This document shows positions 53,696 through 63,458 of a DNA stretch of 64,000 bases, in pieces. Made by a program: the position numbers and the translations under genes. Numbering within the stretch: the stretch's first letter is position 1; the number at the start of each line of letters is the position of its first letter. The notes below the pieces were generated by a model. It was not told the origin of the DNA and searched no databases. It saw nothing but the letters and a program-made list of their open reading frames with translations. The DNA comes from Cryoendolithus antarcticus (Eukaryota > Ascomycota > Dothideomycetes > Cladosporiales > Cladosporiaceae), in the NCBI GenBank assembly GCA_002077065.1, contig NAJO01000009.1:62001-126000 (forward strand), given 5' to 3'.

Positions 53696-55978
53696 ATGAC
53701 ATCTACACTGTCACTGCAGCTGCAACAGCAAGTACCCATCTGCGCTCAAGCCTGTTTGGCATCGCAGGTCAGCGCCGGATTCGACTGCCCATCGAACGAC
53801 CTGTCATGTCTCTGCTCGCGATACGGACTGGAAGGCTTCACTCTCGGAGAGCTTGCTTTCGGGTGTCTATCACTCAGTTGTGGAGAGACGTCGCAAGAGA
53901 TCAAGTTGGCACAGTACAACATCTGCAGCGATCAGCCGAGCGCAGTCAAAGCTACACATAGCGTGGTGAGCCTACCCGCGGCACCCACAGGTTCAGCAGC
54001 CAGTGGCATAACAACGACGACGGTGGCGGTGAGTCCAACTGCAGCGCCGAGCTCACCGGGTTCATCGACCACGCCTTCCACAGTGGCGACGACATCTGGC
54101 TCGCAAAGCACGGCGACGCCTGCAGCAGCGGAGTCGCTCAGCGCTGCTAGTACCTCACTTGCATCTGCTCCAACCAGTGTAGCTCCGGCGCCTGCTCCTT
54201 CCGGCAGCGGTGCTTCGAATCTATCGAGCGCACAGGCAGTCGGCGTCAGCATTGGTGCCTTTTCTGCCATGATCACGGCAGCAATGATCGTGTATCTCAT
54301 TCTCTGGTGTCGAAGACGTAGAGCAATGCGTACGCCCAAGATGAAGGAGACGGCTTCCTTCGACTTCATCGATGAGTCGCCTCCACGTTTCTCGCCCTTC
54401 CGTTTGGGGTTCGCAGATCCGCGTGGACCGCTTGGAGGCTTCTCGAAGCCAAGGGTCGAGTTGGAGGGCCGCAAGTCCGAAGCACCAAGAGGCGACAATG
54501 TCGGCAAGATCATCATGCATGGAGGTACTCGGGAACACATCTTCCCGCATAGATCAGTCTCGCCAGACAACGATGAACAGGCTGAGCATGTGCGCACGAT
54601 CTCGCAGCTTCTGCCAGCTCGACCAGAGCCGACGCTACCGCAGGCGAGTACTAAGGCACTGTTGGCTGGGAGTGCACACCCAGCCGCGACGCTGCTGCCC
54701 TCGCAGAGTGTCGCGCCACTCCTACAACCTCCAAGCGTGGTAGGATTGCCTCCGAGGCCGAAGCCACCTCCAAAGACAGTGCCGCCGAGACCTGGCCGTC
54801 CAAACTTTACAGCAAACTTCTCGACATCGCCTGATAATGTCTCCGCGCCCACTCTATCTCTTGACATTCCAGCACGTGCCAGTCCAAGGGCTCAGCAGAA
54901 GTCGAGTGTTGCGCCACCAGCCCCAAGGATGCCAATTGCAGCAGCGAGCGCAGTGCCAGCAAGACTATCGGACGCTCGCATGCACTCCTCACAGAGTCCA
55001 GCTTCTGCTAATAGCTACTTACCAACGTACTATACGAGTGCAGAGAGTCGTACCCCTCCGATCACTCCCATATCGGCATCCACGCAGACACGACGGCCTG
55101 TACCGGCTACGATACTGGTGACGAAGCCAACATATCCGCCTCGTGCTGTACGAAGTAGCTCGGTCAGGTCTACTGGTGCTGGTTCCGAGACGTCCTTCGA
55201 GAGCGGCGGTGACGATGACATAACACCTCCATTGGACGAGGACGGTCGCCGGCTTTCCGCTGTGCCAGAGTCTACAAGTCCTGGCTCCGGCGTGCGGTAC
55301 CCGCAGGTACCGAAGCCGAGTGGTCAGGTACCTCCCAGATCGCACAGGCCCGCATTGTCACCTAGCTCGGCAATACGGGAAGCTGATGAAGTGAACAAGT
55401 CACCCAACTGCCAGATCACGAAGCACATCCGCCCTACTCAGCCGATCACACCTCAGCGAGTCCCAACAAATGCTTCAGTGGCCAGCTCGACGCTCGCCGC
55501 AAAACGGCGCGGCGATGATGTCGCCCTCAACCTCGAGCAGGGCCTGAATATCGATGTTCTCTCACACTCACGCAAGAATAGCCAATCAGCTCTGCATTCC
55601 AAGCTTGACACTAAGCCTCCTCAGATACCAACGCAATGCAATCGCCAAGACTCGCCCCTTAGAGGCTATGGCCGTCAGACCACAACTCCTCCAGGCCGTC
55701 CTGCTGCAGCCCGTAAACCAAGCTACGCTGGCACAGGCTGCGGCTACTCGCCCGAGACGCCACGCAATCACACACTCAGCCCCGGCCCGAGAGTAATACG
55801 GACAGATCGGGAGCCGCTAGTACGCAGTCCGCTCTGGGAGCCCAAGTTGACCCCAAGTCGGAGAGGGGAGGAACTGTACCTGGACGTTTCGCTGGCAAGT
55901 CCGATGAAGGGTTCGCCTGCTACGGCGGGTCCGAGATCGGCGTTGGGGTATGGGAGTACGGCTGGGTGGAGACCTTGA
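53696..55978 (+). CDS. CFEM-domain transmembrane protein with long cytoplasmic tail
   Basis: About 760 residues from the ATG at 53696. Residues 10-80 form a CFEM domain with eight Cys in order (VPICAQACLASQVSAGFDCP, LSCLCSRYG, AFGCLSLSCGE, NICSDQ). A Ser/Thr/Ala/Pro-rich stalk follows (to about 180), then one membrane span (VGVSIGAFSAMITAAMIVYL) with a stop-transfer CRRRRA, and a roughly 550-residue Pro/Ser-rich tail with PPPKTVPPRPGRP-like poly-proline motifs. CFEM proteins bind heme or act at the wall and plasma membrane; CFEM plus membrane span plus long tail suggests a receptor or scaffold. There is no good signal peptide at MTSTLSLQLQQQ, so an upstream exon may be missing. Confidence 0.78.
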   Translation: MTSTLSLQLQQQVPICAQACLASQVSAGFDCPSNDLSCLCSRYGLEGFTLGELAFGCLSLSCGETSQEIKLAQYNICSDQPSAVKATHSVVSLPAAPTGSAASGITTTTVAVSPTAAPSSPGSSTTPSTVATTSGSQSTATPAAAESLSAASTSLASAPTSVAPAPAPSGSGASNLSSAQAVGVSIGAFSAMITAAMIVYLILWCRRRRAMRTPKMKETASFDFIDESPPRFSPFRLGFADPRGPLGGFSKPRVELEGRKSEAPRGDNVGKIIMHGGTREHIFPHRSVSPDNDEQAEHVRTISQLLPARPEPTLPQASTKALLAGSAHPAATLLPSQSVAPLLQPPSVVGLPPRPKPPPKTVPPRPGRPNFTANFSTSPDNVSAPTLSLDIPARASPRAQQKSSVAPPAPRMPIAAASAVPARLSDARMHSSQSPASANSYLPTYYTSAESRTPPITPISASTQTRRPVPATILVTKPTYPPRAVRSSSVRSTGAGSETSFESGGDDDITPPLDEDGRRLSAVPESTSPGSGVRYPQVPKPSGQVPPRSHRPALSPSSAIREADEVNKSPNCQITKHIRPTQPITPQRVPTNASVASSTLAAKRRGDDVALNLEQGLNIDVLSHSRKNSQSALHSKLDTKPPQIPTQCNRQDSPLRGYGRQTTTPPGRPAAARKPSYAGTGCGYSPETPRNHTLSPGPRVIRTDREPLVRSPLWEPKLTPSRRGEELYLDVSLASPMKGSPATAGPRSALGYGSTAGWRP

Positions 55979-56190
55979 TTAGATAGGCACTGGATTAACC
56001 TTGGGCTAATGGAGCTTTGAAGTGATTCGTATGAGCATCCGCAATGACAGGCAGCACAGAGCATAGCATGATTGTAAGATAGCTACGAGTGTAACGCTAC
56101 CTCCCGCCCCAACTTCATAATTTCTGAGTGAGTCGCGGCCAAGCAAACATCTCATCAGCCTCACTCAAGTGCATTCACGCGAAATCGGTA
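55979..56190. other. Convergent gap
   Basis: A short stretch between the CFEM gene and the minus-strand 2EXR remnant. Nothing is recognised. Confidence 0.45.
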
Positions 56191-57098
56191 TCAATGTCCA
56201 GTTGTTCTCTGTGCGCTGCAGCTTCCACAACTGCAGACAGCTCCCTGGCCCCTGCAGTAGATGCAATCAAACCCGTCCACTCCAGCCTCAGACAGCACCC
56301 GGTCCAGTAAATCCAGCAACGAGATCCGCTCGAGGGCCGACATTTCCTCCACCCCGAACTTCTCAACGATGAACGCTGTCGCGGCTGAGTGATAAGCCTC
56401 TTGCAGCGCCTTCCCCGTTTTACTCTTCGGACTCCCTTTCCCCACATCTGACTTTACGGCGTCGTTGATTCTAGTGCGGTACTCCATCATCGCACAAGGG
56501 AGCAAGTCTGTCAATCTCTCGCCTTCAAAGTCCTCGAACTGGATGTCGTAGGTGATCCGCCAGTTCGCGCCCTTGCGACGATCCAGATCGAGCCATTCGT
56601 GTAGAGCCCATGTATTGGTGTTGCTCGGTATTTGCTGTGCGGGTGGTGATGGTAGAGTCTCATTGTGATTTCAATGATGAGGGGATCGACCTTCTTAGGA
56701 GCCGCGCCGGCCATCAGCGACTGATAGATCTAGTCCCTGTCGTCATCTTTGACAAACTCTATGAGCCTCGTGAGGTTCAGTAGCTCGATGTCCGCTTCAA
56801 CGCGCCGGACTTGCCATTGTGCCCGTAGGTGAAGCGGGTGGAATTCGTGCTTGATGAGCTTGCAGACGCTTCGCAAAGGCGTGCATGTCAGGTGATTTCT
56901 CCAATTTTTTAATTGCCAGTAGCAGTCGTCGATATAGGCATCGTAGACCATCAGCCGCAGCTCCGGCAACAGGTCGAGGAAGCGGAAGGGCTGTTTTGTG
57001 GGCCCAGACTCTGACGTTGGTTGCTCAATCGGGAAGTCAGTCACTTCTGCTGATACCATGTTGGCGCCGGCAGACTCCACTAGAGTCTCATCAGGCAT
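56191..57098 (-). pseudogene. Broken 2EXR-type paralog (array copy 1)
   Basis: From the ATG at 57098 the frame encodes a 2EXR-type N-domain (PFRFLDLLPELRLMVYDAYI, then RSVCKLIKHEFHPLHLRA) and stops at a TAG at 56730-56732. The same frame resumes directly after that stop (VDPLIIEITMRLY), matching the middle of the paralogs at 58.7 and 60.3 kb (IDPTGIEVTVNL). Between about 56634 and 56660 it shifts to another frame that continues the family pattern (ALHEWLDLDRRKGANWRITY) to 56191. So one stop plus one frameshift separate three pieces of a single gene. The C-terminus carries a Cys cluster (DCIYCRGQGAVCSCGSC). The alternative is two genes: a truncated 122-residue protein, and a spliced small gene (56691-56714 joined to 56191-56634 by a 56-nt GT-AG intron). 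Confidence 0.6.
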
Positions 57099-57555
57099 GA
57101 GTAGGTTGGCAAGGTGGCTCAGTGCTGAAGAACTGCTGAGTGTCGAGCGTGAAAGCGGTCGTGGAGACGGCTAGTCTGAATCTGCAGCTTGCTACAAGAT
57201 TGGTTTCTTAAAGGGAGTGGAGGTGAGACCTCAAAGTCGGGGTAGTGCTATTGAAGCAGCGGTCCGAGCCGGATCGAAGTGAAGGCAGGAGCGATGCATA
57301 GGTGAACCTAGATCACCTGGCTAAGGCAATGACCATGGAATGTGTAGCAGCTTCCAAAATCTTTGTACGTCCACTCTACCTTTCTCGCTGCACATTTGCG
57401 TCAGTTCTATGTTCACGTGCCAATCGCATCCATGTCCTAAGTCCACAATCGCGAGGACCAACCTGACTCACTAGGCGGATGTCCCTGTCGCATTGGTCAC
57501 CTAGTCGCAGTGTCTTCAGGTGCGCTTCAAGAAGCCGACTTCCACAGCGTGAACT
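57099..57555. other. Spacer between array copies 1 and 2
   Basis: About 0.46 kb between two minus-strand paralogs. It is the probable promoter of copy 1 and 3' end of copy 2. Nothing is recognised. Confidence 0.5.
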
Positions 57556-58497
57556 TCATGTCCAGCTTATGTTACCTCGCGAGACCGGCGCCGGTGGCTC
57601 TGGTGACCAGCGACCTTTCATCCATTCATGTGTGCGCATATCGCAAACTCCGCACTTCCACTTCCACTTGTCATTCGCTGCGAACAGTCGCTCAAGTACG
57701 AGCATCGGCGAAAACTCCAAACCTCCAGGCACGGAAGCCAAGCCACTCTCGTCCATAATCAGTACTACTGCCGCTCTATCGAAGACGTATCTTATCTTCA
57801 GCCTGGACGTGACGTTATGGCGTATGCATTGTCCCAGCATTTTCGAGTACAACGAGGAGATCAGGCAGCGGAAACAGCTCTTCCGCGACTTCGCCGATGA
57901 AGTCTGGAAGCAGACGCTATATGTTGGATTGTATTCGTCGTACTCCCGTTTGCAGGCAGACAGCCAGTCAGCCAATCTCTTGCGCCTTGTATCCTCGACA
58001 CCGTTCATATGATCAGTCCTGGTGTATCGAGAGAAGATCAACGTGATGTTGAGCTTCAGATGCAGGTTTTGCGCAATATTCTGATCCGATGGCAGGGACA
58101 GCGAGCCTGTGGTCGGCATACACTGCTTGCGATATCTGAGCAGACTTTGCAGCCTTCTGAAATCAAAATCGCTCACGGTAGCATCGACTTCCGAGATCTG
58201 CGGCTTACTTCGAACATATCTCTGATACACCGGGAGGTACTCCACGGCAATGGTCCTGCAGACCAGCCCAAGCGAGCTTGATGAAAGATCAACGCGGCCG
58301 GAGACGACGGTGTACGCAGAATCGGCGAGGTGGAGTTCGTATACCATGAACCGCAGTTCCGGCAAAAGATCCAGGAATCGGAACTCCTGCACACTGGTAA
58401 TGGCCATCTCATCGCTCTGCTGCGATACCGTGGCTTTATCTTCTGATACCTGTACGAGGATTGGCGTATGAGGTGGTTTGTCCGCATGAGGCATCAT
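57556..58497 (-). CDS. 2EXR-type protein (array copy 2)
   Basis: A single exon of 313 residues from the ATG at 58497; the longer frame begins with GTG and is not used. The N-domain reads EFRFLDLLPELRFMVYELHL, with RTIAVEYLPVYQRYVR at the place where related copies have the CKLIKHE helix. The C-terminus has WKWKCGVCDMRTHEWMKGRW, a Cys pair. Short F-box-like domains of this type (LLPELR.M.Y) are abundant and lineage-expanded in Dothideomycetes; no biochemical function is known to me. It is the most divergent of the four copies. Confidence 0.72.
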   Translation of the reverse strand: MMPHADKPPHTPILVQVSEDKATVSQQSDEMAITSVQEFRFLDLLPELRFMVYELHLADSAYTVVSGRVDLSSSSLGLVCRTIAVEYLPVYQRYVRSKPQISEVDATVSDFDFRRLQSLLRYRKQCMPTTGSLSLPSDQNIAQNLHLKLNITLIFSRYTRTDHMNGVEDTRRKRLADWLSACKREYDEYNPTYSVCFQTSSAKSRKSCFRCLISSLYSKMLGQCIRHNVTSRLKIRYVFDRAAVVLIMDESGLASVPGGLEFSPMLVLERLFAANDKWKWKCGVCDMRTHEWMKGRWSPEPPAPVSRGNISWT

Positions 58498-58733
58498 CGC
58501 GCTCCCAGATAAGTCAAGATCCGGGCGATTCTTCAGACTCACACCTGATCTTCACATAGAACACCACCGCCTTCGAATATTGATAGTGGGCGAAGAGGAG
58601 AAAGTGGGCGGTGTGCGGTTCCTCCTGCATCGGATCGGGCCCGCAAGAAACAGCGAATCAGACTATCCGAAAGGTCACGTTCATTTCGTTGGGCTTTACC
58701 ATGGCTAAGGCAGACGTGTGTCCGACTTTGGTC

Positions 58734-59750
58734 TCACATGATCAAGTCCAGTCGTTCGAGCGACCCCATCGCCTCCCCCATGTCTACGCAGCCTTCGAAT
58801 GCGGCAAATCTCCAATCAGGCGGCTTCGTGCGGTTTCTGCACCACTTGCAAGCTTCCGTATATCCTACAGCGTCGGTCAAGCTAGACGAGGTGGACTGTG
58901 CGACACCCGCCTCTACTTGCGAGCTTGTGATAGCATGGGGACTGCAATTTTCCATGAACGCCTCCACCGCGCTCTTCACAGCCTGCAGCATGGAGACAGC
59001 CGTTCCACACAGCCCCTCTTCGTCCTCATCGTCGTTTTCGTCGAAGCTACCGTCTCTATAGCCGTTGCGGTTCACAGCGTCGATGAAGAAGTACAAGCTA
59101 CATTCAACGCAGGCTGCTGGTTGTCGGTAGCCTTTGTGCTCATGTGCGTGAGGCCAGTCAAGAGGATACTCTACGGATCGCACCTTGTGTCGAATCTTGT
59201 AACATACTTCGTTATCGTCCAGATAATAGAACCAATCGATCAGTTTCATGTATCCGTCCCCGGGGGCCGCTTTGCTGGTAGCAATTCTCCAGATGATATT
59301 CACGGCCGCCATATTGTTACAATGGAGGGAATGAAAGGCGGCACTGTCTTCCGCCCAAGTGTCATCTACATGTTTGCCGACAGCACTTGAATCGATGCCA
59401 ATTCGCATGACCCCGTCTACCCGCCGATGACGACGCAGATCCGCGAATTGAGTGTAGATGGACCACCAGACGTGTACTTCCAGAATCACGTCAATGCGCC
59501 GGACCTTCTGTCTTCCAGCCTCTTCGTACAAGGGATCAATCTCATGCTTGATGAGTTTGCAGACTTGGCGCATAGCACCGAACAGCGGCGTGACAGTCGT
59601 TGTGTCCCATGTGATGTGATAGAAGCGCTCCTCGAAGCAGTGACTGTAGATCTGGAGGCGCAGCTCCGGTGCAATACAAAGGAGACGAGACTGTGCTGGT
59701 GCGGCATGAGCTACCACAGCCTGCTGTGAAGTTTTGGGGATGAATGCCAT
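58734..59750 (-). CDS. 2EXR-type protein (array copy 3)
   Basis: A single exon of 338 residues. The N-domain reads LLCIAPELRLQIYSHCFEER, then FGAMRQVCKLIKHEIDPLYE. The middle segment NNMAAVNIIWRI and the core YMKLIDWFYYLDDNEVCYKI align by eye with copies 1 and 4. An acidic loop (DENDDEDEEG) and a C-terminal Cys pair (EACKWCRN) follow. The alternating hydrophobic pattern suggests a folded protein. The gene appears intact and lies head-to-tail with its paralogs. Confidence 0.72.
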   Translation of the reverse strand: MAFIPKTSQQAVVAHAAPAQSRLLCIAPELRLQIYSHCFEERFYHITWDTTTVTPLFGAMRQVCKLIKHEIDPLYEEAGRQKVRRIDVILEVHVWWSIYTQFADLRRHRRVDGVMRIGIDSSAVGKHVDDTWAEDSAAFHSLHCNNMAAVNIIWRIATSKAAPGDGYMKLIDWFYYLDDNEVCYKIRHKVRSVEYPLDWPHAHEHKGYRQPAACVECSLYFFIDAVNRNGYRDGSFDENDDEDEEGLCGTAVSMLQAVKSAVEAFMENCSPHAITSSQVEAGVAQSTSSSLTDAVGYTEACKWCRNRTKPPDWRFAAFEGCVDMGEAMGSLERLDLIM

Positions 59751-60321
59751 CCCCTGCGGACTACGCGCGTGCGTGCCTGGGCGATGGCGATGTCGCTCGT
59801 ACCTCAGTGAGGTTTGCGATGCGCTCGGTATTGTGTGGTAAGCGAGGTCACCTTAGACGCTTAGCGACAAGAGTGTAATAAATATCCTGAGATGGCGCTC
59901 AAGTGCGGGTGACTGATCGCGTGAAGATTCTGTTGTGGCGGCGGTGCGGAACGTATGACTGGTGTAGTGAAGCGACTGCATGGAACGGCAGGAGCGATCC
60001 AGCTTGCGGGACTCCGCAGAGCGGGCTGAGTCTAGTTGACATGCTACGAGGGGAGAGTGCTCAAAAAGTCTAGACACATTGTGAGCGCATTGAACCCAAA
60101 GATGCTTGCCACATGTGCTTCGATCTCCTCATCGTCAGCTAATTGCACCAGTGTGACAGTGTCAGCTGTCACTAAAGCAAGGTCTTGTCGTCCGTTATGG
60201 GCATTGCCGCCCCTATCTCAACGTGCCTTCGAATTCCCCGAACACATGATAGCGATGAATGTCTCGTACCGCCCTTCTGTTTCCCTCACAGACAGCGCTG
60301 TCTCGACAACGAACCCCGAAC
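59751..60321. other. Spacer between array copies 3 and 4
   Basis: About 0.57 kb between minus-strand paralogs. It is presumed promoter of copy 3 plus 3' end of copy 4. Nothing is recognised. Confidence 0.5.
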
Positions 60322-61407
60322 TCACCACTCTCCCTCCGATTCCGAATCTGTCTCGTACGACTCCCTCGGCTCGTGCGTCTTGCACTCATCGCAGCCGATC
60401 ACCCAGTCCTCTGTCTCCTTCACCTTCGTGTAGTGTAAGCAATCCCGCACTCTCCAAACCCAGCCTGGACACCGATCTTCGATCCCGAGGTCGCACAGGA
60501 AGTCGACAGCTGCATGCTTTATTGCCCAAGCTATAGCGTCTGTGCATTTACTGCCTCCCAACGTGTCGCATCTGCCATAGCCTGTGACATCATCAAGGTA
60601 ACCCTTCACCGTGCATCCGAAGCAAGGTTTCAACCCGCTGTTTTGATCGAGGCCACGAGCCCGGAAGTCCACAATGTACTGCACCTTGTAGCTTGATGCA
60701 TGTTCGTCTACGAGGTAGTACCAAGATGATAGTTCATCCTCTCTCCCGGCTGCACCATCGGGACTGATCGTCAGGTTCACCGTGACTTCAATGCCGGTGG
60801 GGTCGATGCAGTACCGACATAGAGGAATGGCACCCGGACCATCCGCCTTTTCGCGCTCGTGGTCGACGCTCTCGCCATCACTGTTGTATCCTGTGTAATA
60901 AGAGTCCGGCGCGAGGCACCGGTGCTCCAGCATCTCCCACAGCGTCACGAAACTGCGCCACCAATCATCCCCCTTGTTGGGCTCCAAGTAGAATTGACGG
61001 ACTTCCTCGTCCCTTGCTCGCTCGTACAAAGGGTCGAATTCGTCTTTGATCAATTTGCACACTGATCGCAGCGGATCAAATACGCGCGTGACGGTAACAT
61101 CGTCCTCGCTTTCGATATAGTAAACGCGTTCTTCCTGGCAGTAGCCGTAGATATGGACGCGTAGCTCGGGTGGCAGAGCAAGGAATGCAGATGCCGTGGA
61201 GTGCGCGGCATGGTCGCAAACTTGCGTGCTTGGCTGACGCTCAGGGAAATCGGAAGAGTCCATTATGGCTTGCGTGCGGGTAGAAGTCGGTGAGGGAAGC
61301 TCATCGGGGAAAGCGTCGGATTCGTGCTCGTAGACTGCAACGCCTGACGGGAGTGAGGGTGTTGACGCCGCGAACTCTTTGAGGTAGTCAAGAGTAGCGT
61401 TCGACAT
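60322..61407 (-). CDS. 2EXR-type protein (array copy 4)
   Basis: A single exon of 361 residues. An N-terminal variable head is followed by FLALPPELRVHIYGYCQEER and RSVCKLIKDEFDPLYERARD, almost the same helix as in copies 1 and 3. The middle segment contains LCRYCIDPTGIEVTVNLTIS and LSSWYYLVDEHASSYKVQYI. The C-terminus has a CxxC-type site (GCDECKTHE) and an acidic end. It is intact and the longest copy, so it may represent the least degraded form of the family at this locus. Confidence 0.75.
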   Translation of the reverse strand: MSNATLDYLKEFAASTPSLPSGVAVYEHESDAFPDELPSPTSTRTQAIMDSSDFPERQPSTQVCDHAAHSTASAFLALPPELRVHIYGYCQEERVYYIESEDDVTVTRVFDPLRSVCKLIKDEFDPLYERARDEEVRQFYLEPNKGDDWWRSFVTLWEMLEHRCLAPDSYYTGYNSDGESVDHEREKADGPGAIPLCRYCIDPTGIEVTVNLTISPDGAAGREDELSSWYYLVDEHASSYKVQYIVDFRARGLDQNSGLKPCFGCTVKGYLDDVTGYGRCDTLGGSKCTDAIAWAIKHAAVDFLCDLGIEDRCPGWVWRVRDCLHYTKVKETEDWVIGCDECKTHEPRESYETDSESEGEW

Positions 61408-61767
61408 GTTGAGCGGAGGTCGTGTGCTGTGGAGAGTGCTTGAGAAGGCGCTGCGAAACTGATGTTGTAGCTACCTCCAGGCCCATCAGCGCTGCGAAGT
61501 CAGGCGGAAGTGGGTGGAAAGTCCAGAAGGTAGGAGCGCTGCAACGTCGGGCCGATCACGTCAGGGTGTTGAAGAAGGAAGGAGCGACGCGAAGACCCCA
61601 GATATCCGACTTCTGTATCTCCGTAACCAGTCGAGCATGGGGAAGACGCATGGCCAATCTCGCATGAGCTTGATCGGCCGGCTAACTTGTAGAGTAGACA
61701 ACAGGCTATGCATACCTATATCGACATCCGCTCCCATCCTGAACACCACGAATGCTTTAGCTGCTGC
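61408..61767. other. Intergenic region between array copy 4 and erv41
   Basis: About 0.36 kb between minus-strand genes, presumed promoter of copy 4. Nothing is recognised. Confidence 0.5.
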
Positions 61768-63071
61768 TCAAAAGCCGAGCTGCTTCCTCTTCTCATCACT
61801 AACGCTCGGCGTTGTCGGACTCAGAATGCCCTCATACTGCGCGCCAGGCGCTCTTTGCCCCCGACTTCGCATCTCCTTCGCCCACTCACTCATGGCGTAT
61901 AGCCAGCCGCCTGCCACGAGCACGCCAGAGATGACGTTGATCACTCGCACGAGCAAGCTGAGCAGACTGCTCCACTCCTCCGCGATTGTGAGGAGTATGG
62001 GCTCGATGTCGAACTTTACGAAGACACCTGGGACTGCGTTTTCGGGTACTGGATGCGATTGCTCGGTCACTGCGTACTGATTCGTGAAGACCGTGTTCTT
62101 CGCTCCTCGCATGCGGTGGGCACGAAGCTCGTCTTCGCCGGAAGAGGGTGAAGAGTGATACTTATCGGTGCACTTCTTCAGCGCTTTCGGATTCGTGGTA
62201 TAGACTGTAGGCACTATCGAGAGGTAGTATTGGAATTTCTGGAAGTGGGAGTCGGTGGTCGCGATCGTGTTGTCCAGAGGGTTGGTGAGTGAAGGGTAGA
62301 AAGGCCCGAATGATAGCTCATTGATGTGGTGAGAGAAGTTGAATGCTAGAGACATGATCAGTGATATGCATGGGGTCGCGGCCATGAGCTGTCCTCACTG
62401 TTGTGATCCAGATGCTGCCCGAGCTCCATGTACCCGTGACCTCTAGCCGTGATGTGGAAGTCGCCCTGCACTTTGTTGCCCTCCATACTCCCATATATCC
62501 TACAACTGTCTGAATCAATGTTCCGGGGCAGCTTCGGCGTCCGAGGCCACTTCTTCGACTTCGTCGCAGCACCAAGATAATCATGCACATCCTCTTCGCG
62601 ATACTCCCCAGCACTCTTCACTTCCAGTCGCTCCTCTCTCGTTGCTCCAAGTGTATGCATTCGTCTGTTGTTCCCCCATTGGATCCAAGCAGTCGGATCC
62701 TTGTGCAGCGTGCTGCCAGCCAAGATCCGATCTCCACTGGCATCTTGCACATTCACGTGCAGGTCCTCGCACTTCATCCGGACCACAACATCCAAATTGA
62801 TCTGCAGATCATGGCCCACGCCCTGCTCTACGCTGAAACTATGCGTCGTATTTCCCTTCCACCATCGCGAGAGTTCCGTATTCGCAAGCCACAGCGATGC
62901 CAGCACGAGTATGATCGTCCACACACCGCCAGAGTTCGTCCGCTCAGTGTATGACGGCTTGGTCTTCGGAAATGCGTCGAATGCTCGGATCGTCTTCAAT
63001 GGGTCACTAGGAGCAAAGTCGTCGTTCTCGAGTTTGGCTTCGGCAAAGCCATTCATGCCGTTCGCTGCCAT
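61768..63071 (-). CDS. ERV41: ER-Golgi vesicle receptor subunit Erv41
   Basis: This is a subunit of the Erv41-Erv46 complex, which retrieves ER residents in COPI/COPII traffic. Exons 62399-63071 and 61768-62345, with a 53-nt intron (phase 1), give 416 residues. The N-terminus is cytosolic with the ERGIC-type motif (IRAFDAFPKTKPSYTERTNS), followed by the first membrane span (GGVWTIILVLASLWLANTEL), a lumenal beta-rich domain (LQINLDVVVRMKCEDLHVNV; CRIYGSMEGNKVQGDFHITA; FNFSHHINELSFGPFYPSL; KFDIEPI), a second span near residue 360 (VRVINVISGVLVAGGWLYAM) and a short cytosolic tail ending in KRKQLGF. Intact. Confidence 0.92.
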
Positions 63072-63458
63072 GATGTTGAGCTATGTCGTGAGAAAGGAAT
63101 TCAGGTCCAACATCGGCGGCGGTTGTCAATGCTATCGCAGGAGCATTGCTATCTAGACCCTGTTGGTACAGTAGTAATCCAATCTCACGTGTGATTCTGA
63201 CATGCATGGGGACAGCTTTACATAAAGTCCATGAGGCTGAATGCACCGTGCGGGTGCTGCCGAGCTCAGGTACGACCCTAGTACATCCGTAATCTCGTGA
63301 GAGCTTGGGACTCGGGCTAGAAATCACGACGCCAGACTACGGTCTGGTTCATTGAACGGAATCGCCTCCTCGAAGGACACTTACGCATGTGCCGAGTCTA
63401 CTCACTCCACTGGAGACAGTTGGGCTGGATTGGACGAAGAAAAGGGCAAGCGCAATGT
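63072..63458. other. Intergenic region upstream of erv41
   Basis: About 0.39 kb between the erv41 start and the stop of the DsbA-like gene, both on the minus strand. Nothing is recognised. Confidence 0.5.

Noticed and set aside
58498..58542. Longer N-terminus of array copy 2
   Set aside because: The frame opens with GTG; the first ATG is at 58497 and precedes the conserved domain.
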